Shown here piece after piece: positions 18,160-26,125 of a stretch of DNA of 34,948 nucleotides. The translations under genes and the position numbers were made by a program. Below the pieces are notes generated by a model, which saw only the letters and a list, made by a program, of their open reading frames with translations, had not been told where the DNA came from and searched no databases. How positions within the stretch are numbered: position 1 is the stretch's first letter; each line of letters opens with the position of its first letter. This DNA is from Planctomycetaceae bacterium (GTDB taxonomy: Bacteria; Planctomycetota; Planctomycetia; Pirellulales; Pirellulaceae), in assembly GCA_002709225.1 (NCBI GenBank), contig PAQH01000107.1, positions 1 to 34,948 on the forward strand, given 5' to 3'.

Positions 18160-19290
18160 CTATTTGAGTGCGCGGACAAAGACGTTTGCAAAATTCGTGG
18201 GCCCGTCGGCGTGGAGCTTGATCGGGCCTTTGCCGGGCACCGCCTGGAGTGCGTCGCTGTTTACAGTCTTCCCGTTGACCTGCAAGGTAAGTGTCGTGTT
18301 ACGAAGTGTCCCCTCGACACGGTTCCAACCTCGTTTCTGTAAAGACCTGGCAAATGGCCCCGTTTCTGGATCCAGCCGCAACAGTGCGTTCCCCACACTG
18401 ATTCCCGCGACGCCAGATCCATCGCCAAGTTGAACGTCGATCACGAAACCAAAATCCTGAAACTGCTCAGTCGTCGCAATGACGCCGCGGCCTTTCCCGT
18501 TATATGCCAACACCCAGTCCCGCGCGACCCATCCTTCACCCGCATTCCAGCCAAGTAGGTCGAGACCACTATAAATCGAGCGAAAATTGCGATTCGCTGA
18601 AGCCACATCCGCTGCATCGATCGGCGTGTCCGGGAGAACCTTGATTCGCATTTGGCGATAATGCACTACGCCACCTTCCGACTCCAGGCAGATATAGCCT
18701 TTACTCGGGCTGCAACGTGTGCCTCGAGTCACGACCTTTCCGTTGACCGCCAGCGAAATGGCACCCCGGTCGCATGCGATCCTGTAGTGGTTCCATTGAG
18801 GTGACGGCAGCGACCTCGATTCGACGGGGAAAGCCCGGCTCCCTCCCCGGCCGTTGACAGGCGTCATGCGCGCTCCATGGATCGGAAAGATATCCCCGTG
18901 TGTTGTGTAGCTCCGCGTATTGCCGTACGCATTTTCCAAGACTTGTACCTCCACGCTTCGGTGGAACGGCACTCCACGCGCGGTAATGTCGTCCGCCCAG
19001 ACAAAAATTCCCGCGTTCCCCTTGGGTTTCATGTGACGCCATTCCACCTCCATGACAAAATTCTGATACATGCGGGTGGTACGCAATTGTCCGATCGGTC
19101 TGCCCGAACAAATCAGCATTCCATCAGCAACCCGCCACGTAGACGCGGGCGTGTTGACGCGGACCCACCCCTCCAGATCTTTCCCGTTGAACAGGGGCAC
19201 AAATCCGTCCGTCGCTGGTTTCTCGGCGCACGCGACCTGCCAGGCAAACACCATCGCCAGGCTGCCCATGATCTGATTGTAGTATTTCAT
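18160..19290 (-). CDS. Tandem DUF1080 (3-keto-disaccharide hydrolase-type) secreted protein
   Basis: 376 residues from the ATG at 19290, which has a purine-rich GGGGGAAGGG directly upstream. A signal peptide (IMGSLAMVFAWQVACA) precedes two laminin-G/concanavalin-like DUF1080 units. The first, about residues 29-215, starts GFVPLFNGKDLEGWVRVN and includes MYQNFVMEVEWRHMKPKGNA, GIFVWADDI, SVEVQVLENAYGN and WNHYRIACDRGAISLAVNGK. The second, about 230-376, begins FRSIYSGLDLLGWN, contains QFQDFGFVIDVQLGDGSGVA and LTLQVNGKTVN, and is shorter and more diverged. DUF1080 proteins include 3-keto-disaccharide hydrolases, so a sugar-directed extracellular role is reasonable. It follows a CotH lipoprotein gene on the same strand after 250 bases. 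Confidence 0.88.
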   Translation of the reverse strand: MKYYNQIMGSLAMVFAWQVACAEKPATDGFVPLFNGKDLEGWVRVNTPASTWRVADGMLICSGRPIGQLRTTRMYQNFVMEVEWRHMKPKGNAGIFVWADDITARGVPFHRSVEVQVLENAYGNTRSYTTHGDIFPIHGARMTPVNGRGGSRAFPVESRSLPSPQWNHYRIACDRGAISLAVNGKVVTRGTRCSPSKGYICLESEGGVVHYRQMRIKVLPDTPIDAADVASANRNFRSIYSGLDLLGWNAGEGWVARDWVLAYNGKGRGVIATTEQFQDFGFVIDVQLGDGSGVAGISVGNALLRLDPETGPFARSLQKRGWNRVEGTLRNTTLTLQVNGKTVNSDALQAVPGKGPIKLHADGPTNFANVFVRALK

Positions 19291-19540
19291 CCCTTCCCCC
19301 TTGTACGGGTGTCTCTGCACCCCATAACCCGACAGCCGCGCTGTGGTCACGGTACGCGACGACACCATCTTGCCCTGTCTGGAACGTCTGAACGGTGACG
19401 CATCAGCTATTGAAGGTTCCTGGATGTCCGGCCCCTGACTTCCACCCCACAGCAGGACGCATTATACGGACAGGACTGCGCCCAAACGAGTCATACGAAA
19501 ACAAGAAACGTACCTGCCGCCCCAGCCATCACGCACCGCA

Positions 19541-21514
19541 TCACCCCTTCGTCTTCGACCGCCTTTTCCGCTGGGATTCCTCGGGAGCGGGCTGTCGCTC
19601 TCCGGGCGGCGCATCGGGCCCCACCGTAGGGGGCAACCCAGGAGCCCGCGTCCAGACCGGCATCCGAGGCGACATCTCCGCCAGCAACTCCGTTCTACGG
19701 CGACGGATAAAGTCGCGCAACCGACTCGGCGCGAACCGTTGTACACCCCGCCGCCGAGATGGCCCGCGGCCGCCAGGTCCTCCGCCCGTCGACGAGTCAT
19801 CGCGATCTGAGAGATGGGGACGCAGCATTGTCTCGATCCGTTCCGTTTCCGCCAAGAGTGCCGCCTCGTCCCAATACCGATCGAGCAGCTCGCGCATCTC
19901 CTGCGCATACCGTTGGCGGGTGGCCTGTCCCTGGTAGAGGCGGTATGCCACCCGGCCCGTGGTCTTGACCGACAGAGGTAGATTCGGAGTGCGATCGATC
20001 GGACTAAACTTTTCAAACAGGGCGTCGGCACCCCAGGGCATGAAATGGAATTTCTCGTCCTGGGAATCCAGGTAGACAAAATAATTGTTCCGATTTCCTG
20101 AATAGCCGTCCCAAAATCCAAGCAGACTCTCCACCGCCCAAAATCGATAGAACGCGTCTAGATCTACGAGCTCGGCAATCGCGTGTTCGTACCCGAACGG
20201 ATTTACCTCCAGTCTCGGTACCAGAAGCATGTCCGTGCTGGTCGAGTTAACGTTCAGCGCGTGCACCGCAAGCACGTTCCCCCCTTCCCGAAGCTCACCA
20301 ACGTATCCGGAAATGTCGCGTTCTTCGTAGCGTACCGCTGCGGGATCACCATGCCCTAGCGTCGCTTGCGAATTCCACTGGAGAGCTGCCGGCGCGTTCG
20401 CCTCCGCCACCCGCGTTCCGTTCAGATACGCCACGTACCCATCGTCATATTTGACTTGCAAGAGCAGACGTGCGCCCTCGTTCTCAAGATCCGTTTTCGA
20501 CACCTGAAAAGGAAATCGTAGATAGAGGGATGAGAAACGATTAAACAGGCCTCGTTTGAAGTCAAACGAGGGGTGGATCAGTTGCTGATAACCCCGGCCC
20601 GTTTCGTAACCCGCCCCGCTCCGGCCTGCCACCCACTGTGAGTCATCGAACTCGCGACGGACCCACCGCTCACCCAATCCACCATCCTCTGGAATAAACC
20701 CACGCCCCTCCGCGCCTGCAGCGAGCAGCGGCACTCCCGCGCGTCCCTCCAGCGCATCGATCAACGCCTCAATCTTACGAAGCCCCTTCTCTTTATCACC
20801 AAATTCCCGTTCGAAGCTCCCCGCCCAACCCGGGAAGAAATCGACGACCGTCCCCTCGTAGAGTGTTCCGTCCACGTTTCCAAAATGCCGCTTGACCATG
20901 GGTTTGCGAATCGACTCAACGTGGGTATAGATTCCCAGGTAGGTGCCGTTGACGCTGACTTTCGCGTACGCGCAGCGTGGCGCTGGCACGCCAACGCGGT
21001 TGAAAAACGCGTACCCCATAAACTGGCTCATCAGGCTCACATCCTGCTGATTATTGTTGAGCGTCAACACCTTCACACCGTCGATATTGCGCCCCTTCTC
21101 AAATTCATTCAATTTGACTTTCAAAGACGGCCGAAAGGTGTTCTGCGACCCGAGGAAGCCTTTTTTCCGCAAGCCCACGCCGCTCAGAAGCACGCCATCG
21201 ATCGAGACGTCGGCGACGACGTATCCGTAGGGCGACTCCAGGGGCTGGTATTTGCGTTGGGCGTTTAGCGCAGAAGCAAAATCCCGCGTCTGGTACCTCA
21301 GCGTATCCCAGTCTTCCGGCGCGAGACGAATCTGGATTTCGAGTACCCGGTCGGCGGGAAATAGCGCAGCCAGCTCTAAGCCAACCTCGCCATCGACCTT
21401 CGGTGGCGCGTTAACTTCCACCGACTCAGGTGCACCGCAGCCAGCCATCATCGCTACCAGCAAGAGGTGAGGTAGTCGTACTAGGGGACCAAGCCGCCGC
21501 AGAGACTGAAACAT
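19541..21514 (-). CDS. CotH-family lipoprotein with an inserted beta-sandwich domain
   Basis: 657 residues with a clear lipoprotein signal, LPHLLLVAMMAGC (Cys26). The CotH fold begins VLEIQIRLAPEDWDTLRY, with GVGLRKKGFLGS, KVLTLNNNQQDVSLMSQF, YLGIYTHVESIRKPMVKRHF and VDGTLYEG. It is interrupted at about residues 262-440 by a galactose-binding-like beta-sandwich (WVRREFDDSQWVAGRSGAGY, LLLQVKYDDGYVAYLNGTRV, GGNVLAVHALNVNSTSTDM), then resumes with LVDLDAFYRFWAVESLLGF, NRNNYFVYLDSQDEKFHFMP and WGADALFEKF. The metal motif reads PWGAD where the paralogue at 5414-7237 has PWDMD, so kinase activity may be altered. The C-terminal 60 residues are Pro/Arg-rich and probably disordered. The gene precedes the DUF1080 gene on the same strand. 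Confidence 0.87.
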   Translation of the reverse strand: MFQSLRRLGPLVRLPHLLLVAMMAGCGAPESVEVNAPPKVDGEVGLELAALFPADRVLEIQIRLAPEDWDTLRYQTRDFASALNAQRKYQPLESPYGYVVADVSIDGVLLSGVGLRKKGFLGSQNTFRPSLKVKLNEFEKGRNIDGVKVLTLNNNQQDVSLMSQFMGYAFFNRVGVPAPRCAYAKVSVNGTYLGIYTHVESIRKPMVKRHFGNVDGTLYEGTVVDFFPGWAGSFEREFGDKEKGLRKIEALIDALEGRAGVPLLAAGAEGRGFIPEDGGLGERWVRREFDDSQWVAGRSGAGYETGRGYQQLIHPSFDFKRGLFNRFSSLYLRFPFQVSKTDLENEGARLLLQVKYDDGYVAYLNGTRVAEANAPAALQWNSQATLGHGDPAAVRYEERDISGYVGELREGGNVLAVHALNVNSTSTDMLLVPRLEVNPFGYEHAIAELVDLDAFYRFWAVESLLGFWDGYSGNRNNYFVYLDSQDEKFHFMPWGADALFEKFSPIDRTPNLPLSVKTTGRVAYRLYQGQATRQRYAQEMRELLDRYWDEAALLAETERIETMLRPHLSDRDDSSTGGGPGGRGPSRRRGVQRFAPSRLRDFIRRRRTELLAEMSPRMPVWTRAPGLPPTVGPDAPPGERQPAPEESQRKRRSKTKG

Positions 21515-21729
21515 CTGGCAGGTTCCTCGCCAAGCCTAACCGTACGCCGGCTTCCCATGATCGTGAACGCGCGGAAAGAATACCGCGATCATAACCTGAC
21601 ACGCGCTTGCCCGCACCCGGGCCCCGCGATCCTCCGCGCCCTAATGACTCGTGTTGCATGGCCACGGGGGTTGTTCGTAGCATGGGAGAGTCGGGGCGCT
21701 GGACGACTGGGCAGGAGCAGGATTGTTGC

Positions 21730-22383
21730 ATGGCACAAAACAAACAACACCAATTCACATTCGAGGACAGTCCCAGCTCTGATCGATTGTCGAACAGGGT
21801 GCTGCAGTGGTTGGCGCGTTCCTACGGAACATTGCTCGAGTGGCGGGCCCGCGCCAGTGACACCTACCTGGCCGCTAACGGCGACAGCGCCATGGCGCGA
21901 AATCGCGTCGCCTTCGAAGTGCGGAGCTACTTTTTGCAGGGGGATCTGGTTCAAGAACACCTGGCGCAATGGCGTCCAGGTTTTGAGTCACTGGAAACAG
22001 TTCAAGTTACACCACCGAAGGTCAGCCCGTCGAATGCCGCGTACGTCGACTGGGTACGCGTGGCCGATTATCTACTCTTGGGTGTCGCATCGCCAACCGA
22101 TCCTCTCGAGCAGGCCAACCAACAGCGAGAAACCGAATTCCAGACCGCGATTGGGTCCTGGCGGATTCGGCAGGTTGTCTACAGCGGAGCCGCCGCCATA
22201 CGTGCCGACAACGATCTTCCGGATGAGGTACTGCTGGCCCGCCTTAAAGAAGATCATCCCGACGCTTCCATGGCCAACATCAAGGAAGCACGCCGTGTGG
22301 CACGCGACGGGCAACCTCTGGAAGCCCCTCGGCAGCCTGTGCCCGCAGCGCGTCTAGAGGTCTATCAACCTTTGTATTTCTGA
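21730..22383 (+). CDS. Hypothetical protein, 217 residues
   Basis: I do not recognise this protein. It starts MAQNKQHQFTFEDSPSSDRL, with AGGAG about 13 bases and CAGG about 8 bases upstream of the ATG; the frame is open further upstream but that part is not protein-like. No signal peptide or membrane segment is visible, so it is probably cytoplasmic, unlike most neighbours. The N-terminal half looks helical (RVLQWLARSYGTLLEWRARA, RNRVAFEVRSYFLQGDLVQE). The C-terminal part contains LPDEVLLARLKEDHPDASMA followed by NIKEARRVARDGQ, a helix-turn-helix-like spacing. It is divergent from the CotH gene and precedes a DUF1501 gene by 124 bases on the same strand. No function is assigned. Confidence 0.65.
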   Translation: MAQNKQHQFTFEDSPSSDRLSNRVLQWLARSYGTLLEWRARASDTYLAANGDSAMARNRVAFEVRSYFLQGDLVQEHLAQWRPGFESLETVQVTPPKVSPSNAAYVDWVRVADYLLLGVASPTDPLEQANQQRETEFQTAIGSWRIRQVVYSGAAAIRADNDLPDEVLLARLKEDHPDASMANIKEARRVARDGQPLEAPRQPVPAARLEVYQPLYF

Positions 22384-22507
22384 CGACAGGGCGACGTTCC
22401 CTTTTCTTTGCCGCCACGGCGACGTCCGGGTGGATTTGTTTTCGCCGCGTTTTGCGGCTATTCTGGCGCTACTGTCGCCTTCTCCGCATTCCCTTCGCTT
22501 TTGACAT

Positions 22508-23887
22508 ATGTCCACACCGCATGCGACCCGTAGAAACTTCCTTCAGGCCGGTGGAACCTCACTTATCGCGGGTGATTTCCTCCCCACACTCTATGGCCGC
22601 GCCGAGGATGCCAAACTGCGCACTCCCCGCATCAAATCCTGCCTTGTCTTGTTTCAGGCGGGCGGCGTGAGCCAAATTGATACGATTGACATGCGGCCAC
22701 AGGCGCCAGCGAATGTGCGTGGCGAATTTAACGCCATTGCGTCGAACGTCGCCGGCATGCCCGTCTGCGAGCATCTGCCGATGCTCTCGCAACAGATGGA
22801 CAAAGTGTGTGTCGTACGTTCCATGTACCACCGCATGCTTTGTCATAACCCGGCTTGTTACTGCGCGTTATCCGGGCGCGATGTGGGGGAATCCAAGGCG
22901 GTATCTAACCAGACGCCAGCTACGCCCGATGATTATCCCAACTTCGGCTCCGTGGTTTCCATGTACCGGCCCGCCGTTACCGGTCTGCCTTCCTTCGTGT
23001 CGTTACCTTTCCTCCTCTTTAACGGTACCGCGCAAACGCCGGGCCAGAACGCGGGATTATTGGGCAGTCGCTACGATCCGTTCCTACTCGAGAAGGACCC
23101 CAGTCAGCCCGGTTACGAGGTCGATGAACTGCAGCAGCGGGAGGGAATCAATTCGCACCGCCTGGCAGACCGTCGCAGCCTTCAGGAAGCTTTCAACAGA
23201 CGCCACACGCGGCTCTCAAGCATACGCGATTCCGCGCGGCTCAACGTCTACTACCACCGCGCTCTCTCCATGCTCAACACGCCGCGGTCGCGGACCGCAT
23301 TCGACCTCACGGGTGAAGGCCAGGCGACCCGTGAACGCTACGGGATGAATGTCGTAGGGCAGTCCACCTTGTTAGGCCGGCGTCTGATTGGCGCTGGTGT
23401 ACCTTTTGTGATGGTCTATTCGCCCGTCAAACGTATTGAGGGCTTAAGTTGGGATACGCATACCGAAAACTTCCCGAAACTCAAAAATGACCTTCTGCCG
23501 CCCGCGGACAAAAGTCTGTCCGCCTTACTTGAGGACATGGACCAACGCGGCATGCTGGATGAGACCCTGGTGATCTGGATGGGCGAATTTGGTCGCACTC
23601 CTCGCATCGGCTACACCCAGTCGAACAATACCTCCAACCAGACCGGACGTGACCACCACCCTTACTGTTATTCCATCGTCCTGGCAGGCGCGGGCGTCAC
23701 CCCCGGGAGTTACTTTGGTGCCAGCGACAAAGACGGCTGGTACCCGCAGACTTCCCCGATCCACCCCGGTGACCTGGCAGCCACGATCTATGACGCCTTC
23801 GGGATCAACCCGAAACAGACCATTTACGACACACTAGGACGTCCCCATCGCCTCTGCGAAGGACACGTGGTCCCCGGGTTGTTCTGA
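22508..23887 (+). CDS. DUF1501 Tat-exported protein
   Basis: 459 residues with a twin-arginine N-terminus (ATRRNFLQAGGTSLIAGDFL). DUF1501 motifs: SCLVLFQAGGVSQIDTIDM with a metal-binding Asp, CEHLPMLSQQMDKVCVVRSM, HNPACYCALSGRDVG, GVPFVMVYSPVK, ETLVIWMGEFGRTPRIGYT and TGRDHHPYCYSIVLAGAGV. Compared with the other two full DUF1501 proteins here, the first motif has QAGGVSQ instead of GGPSH, the version common in a distinct DUF1501 branch. No PSD1 gene is adjacent; the preceding same-strand gene is the unknown 217-residue protein. It ends convergently with the subtilase-FG-GAP gene. The reaction is unknown. Confidence 0.9.
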   Translation: MSTPHATRRNFLQAGGTSLIAGDFLPTLYGRAEDAKLRTPRIKSCLVLFQAGGVSQIDTIDMRPQAPANVRGEFNAIASNVAGMPVCEHLPMLSQQMDKVCVVRSMYHRMLCHNPACYCALSGRDVGESKAVSNQTPATPDDYPNFGSVVSMYRPAVTGLPSFVSLPFLLFNGTAQTPGQNAGLLGSRYDPFLLEKDPSQPGYEVDELQQREGINSHRLADRRSLQEAFNRRHTRLSSIRDSARLNVYYHRALSMLNTPRSRTAFDLTGEGQATRERYGMNVVGQSTLLGRRLIGAGVPFVMVYSPVKRIEGLSWDTHTENFPKLKNDLLPPADKSLSALLEDMDQRGMLDETLVIWMGEFGRTPRIGYTQSNNTSNQTGRDHHPYCYSIVLAGAGVTPGSYFGASDKDGWYPQTSPIHPGDLAATIYDAFGINPKQTIYDTLGRPHRLCEGHVVPGLF

Positions 23888-23922
23888 CACGATCCGGCCT
23901 CACCGTCATCGCGTTGGCGCCT

Positions 23923-26088
23923 TCAAGGCGCAGATTTGCGGCTTCCTTCGTTCCGCCACCATCGCATTTCGAGCGCGCCTTTGACCCGTCGCGAACCATC
24001 GTCCGCTGTCGCCGCCACATCCGGCCGCCCATCACCATCGAAATCGGCCACAATCACCTGATTGGCGGCGTGAAACCGGGTACGCAGCGTATGTGGTATC
24101 CACGGCCCGCGCGGGTCTCCGGTATTCTCGAACCACATCACGCGGTCACCTTTTGACCAGGCTGTCGCCACGACGTCCTGATCGCCATCTCCGTCGAGGT
24201 CGGAAGCAACCGCCTCAAACGCATAAGGAAGCCGGGCAACGACATGACGCTGCCAGTGCGGCGTACCACGCCCTGCGTCTTGTTGTTCATACCAGACGAC
24301 CTGGTGCCGCGTCGTATTGGGGTCAACATCAATGCGCATTCCCTGCGCCATTACCACGTCGAGATCACCGTCGCCATCCAGGTCGTGGAGATGACCGTGC
24401 ACGGGGGCTCGGACCTCTCGGTCGATGATCTGCTTTTCCCAGCGGACTTTGCCTCCGCTGGCGGTATTGCGGTACCAGGCTATCTGCGATTCATTGCCGC
24501 CTTCTGCCGGCCGATTGCGGACACCAACTGCGGTCGCCAGCAGATCGATCCGCCCGTCCCCGTCGACATCCCCCGCGGAAATGGTACGTGTTTCCAGCAT
24601 CCTGCGGTCGATCACCATCCGCACCCATTCTTTTGCCTCCGTGCCCGGGTTCTGGTACCAGCACACCTGGTTACTTGTGTAACCGGATGACGCCGCATCC
24701 AGGTCGCCATCCCCATCAAAGTCCGCCAGGGTGACATCGTAGGCGTGCGCTTGCCCCAGGGTCACGATCTGCCGATCCCAGGGTTCCTTGACCCGCTTAC
24801 CCGGGTTCCTGAACCAGACAATCTCTCCTACCTGATTGTTGACGATCATCACATCGGGGTGCCCGTCCTGGTTGATGTCGCCAATCGCATGGCGCTCAAA
24901 CCACCCTGGTTCCTCACCCCAAATCAAATGTCGCTCAAAGTGGCCCAGACCAAGATTCTCGAACCAGTACAAGTTCGAGTGCCTCTTCTCCCTGATGTCC
25001 GCATTTGTAATGTCGAGATCACCATCGCCATCCAGGTCCGCCGCCGCCAGCCCGAACGTGTAGCCATACCCGTCCGCTATTAAGTGGTCGGAAAAACGTA
25101 CTGTTTCCCGTTCGAATACGTACGCCACCGCGGCGGCCAGGTCGAGCCGCTGGTAGCTCCGCCCCGACTCCTTATCCTGGACCGACACGCCGGTCCGTTG
25201 AAATATTCGCAACATCGCATCGGCGAGATTGCCACCCTCGTTTTGCCAACGATACCCCGACTGGTCGATAACTTCGCGTAGCACCATCGCCGCGCCACAG
25301 AGGATGGCATTGGACGACGACGTGGCCGCTGCCGGAACCAGCAAATCAACTTGTTCGCCCCGATCGAGATAGACTTCGTCCCGACCTGGTTTGACAGCCC
25401 CAATGGCGTAACAGTTGGGCTGACAGGCCGGCCAGGAAATCCCGTCCGTATAGGCATGATTGCCGGTAGGCGCGCTTACCCAGATGCCAAGTTTTCGCAA
25501 CGCTTCCAATTTCGCGTCAATTTCAGTTCGCACCGGTTTGGCATGTCGTTGATCGTCAACGGGCGCCAAGTTGACGGTGGTTATCCGATACCGCTGGTGA
25601 TTATCGAGCACCCATTGCAGCCCGGCGGCCAGCGTAACGCTATCCTGAATCGAACAGTGGCAGCATTCGAGCGCCCTGACCATTGCCAGTTGGTTATTCC
25701 AGGCGACACCCCAGGTACCCCGATAATTCAAAGAAGACGGTATGCCCACAGTCGAGCCGTGATACCCCTTCCCCTCGTGTTTGGGATCATTGTCGCCGTC
25801 AACGCTGTCATAACTGACTAGTATCTTCGATCGCCCCGCAACCGGCGTCGACCATTCGGGCATTGAAAGAGTGCAGCCGTCGTCGAGCACCGCCAAAGTC
25901 TGACCATCACCAAACGTCAACCGTGACGCATACCGCCGCCACACCTCAGTAACACCCGCGTGTTGAAACGGTACCGGTTGTACTGGCACGCCTATTGGTT
26001 CAGCCGCTAAGCCTGTCAGGCACGCCAGCAGCCAGACGCCACCCACAGCCGCGCTGCACGCAACCGACCTCACGTCGACCTTGGCCAT
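23923..26088 (-). CDS. Secreted subtilase-like (S8) protease fused to seven FG-GAP/VCBS repeats
   Basis: 721 residues from the ATG at 26088, chosen because GGAGGGG precedes it and a signal peptide (AAVGGVWLLACLTGLAA) follows. Residues about 60-275 carry a divergent subtilisin-type catalytic set in the right order: Asp69 in TLAVLDDGC, His110 in GYHGSTVGI, Asn210 in SAPTGNHAY (oxyanion hole) and Ser257 in AATSSSNAILCGAA, aligned to the usual GTSMA motif. From about 335 to the end are seven calcium-binding FG-GAP loops, including DLDGDGDLD, DINQDGHPD, DFDGDGDLD, DVDGDGRID and DFDGDGRPD, each followed by a WF/WY-EN or RNPG segment, enough for a seven-bladed propeller. It is the third gene after PSD1 and DUF1501, 37 bases behind the latter. 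Probably extracellular; the target is unknown. Confidence 0.82.
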   Translation of the reverse strand: MAKVDVRSVACSAAVGGVWLLACLTGLAAEPIGVPVQPVPFQHAGVTEVWRRYASRLTFGDGQTLAVLDDGCTLSMPEWSTPVAGRSKILVSYDSVDGDNDPKHEGKGYHGSTVGIPSSLNYRGTWGVAWNNQLAMVRALECCHCSIQDSVTLAAGLQWVLDNHQRYRITTVNLAPVDDQRHAKPVRTEIDAKLEALRKLGIWVSAPTGNHAYTDGISWPACQPNCYAIGAVKPGRDEVYLDRGEQVDLLVPAAATSSSNAILCGAAMVLREVIDQSGYRWQNEGGNLADAMLRIFQRTGVSVQDKESGRSYQRLDLAAAVAYVFERETVRFSDHLIADGYGYTFGLAAADLDGDGDLDITNADIREKRHSNLYWFENLGLGHFERHLIWGEEPGWFERHAIGDINQDGHPDVMIVNNQVGEIVWFRNPGKRVKEPWDRQIVTLGQAHAYDVTLADFDGDGDLDAASSGYTSNQVCWYQNPGTEAKEWVRMVIDRRMLETRTISAGDVDGDGRIDLLATAVGVRNRPAEGGNESQIAWYRNTASGGKVRWEKQIIDREVRAPVHGHLHDLDGDGDLDVVMAQGMRIDVDPNTTRHQVVWYEQQDAGRGTPHWQRHVVARLPYAFEAVASDLDGDGDQDVVATAWSKGDRVMWFENTGDPRGPWIPHTLRTRFHAANQVIVADFDGDGRPDVAATADDGSRRVKGALEMRWWRNEGSRKSAP

Positions 26089-26093
26089 CCATT

Positions 26094-26100
26094 CCCCTCC
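26094..26100 (-). promoter_or_regulatory. Shine-Dalgarno GGAGGGG for the subtilase-FG-GAP gene
   Basis: GGAGGGG on the minus strand lies five bases before the ATG at 26088 and selects this start over longer in-frame options. Confidence 0.55.
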
Positions 26101-26125
26101 GCGTTTCCCGTGACACCCACCGCCC

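Noticed and set aside
22444..22458. GCCGC/GCGGC hairpin before the DUF1501 gene at 22508
   Set aside because: Five-base stem without a run of T after it; possible terminator of the preceding gene but unsupported.
23917..23931. Five-base inverted repeat (GCGCC/GGCGC) at the end of the subtilase gene
   Set aside because: It overlaps the coding end and lacks a T-tract; too weak to call a terminator.
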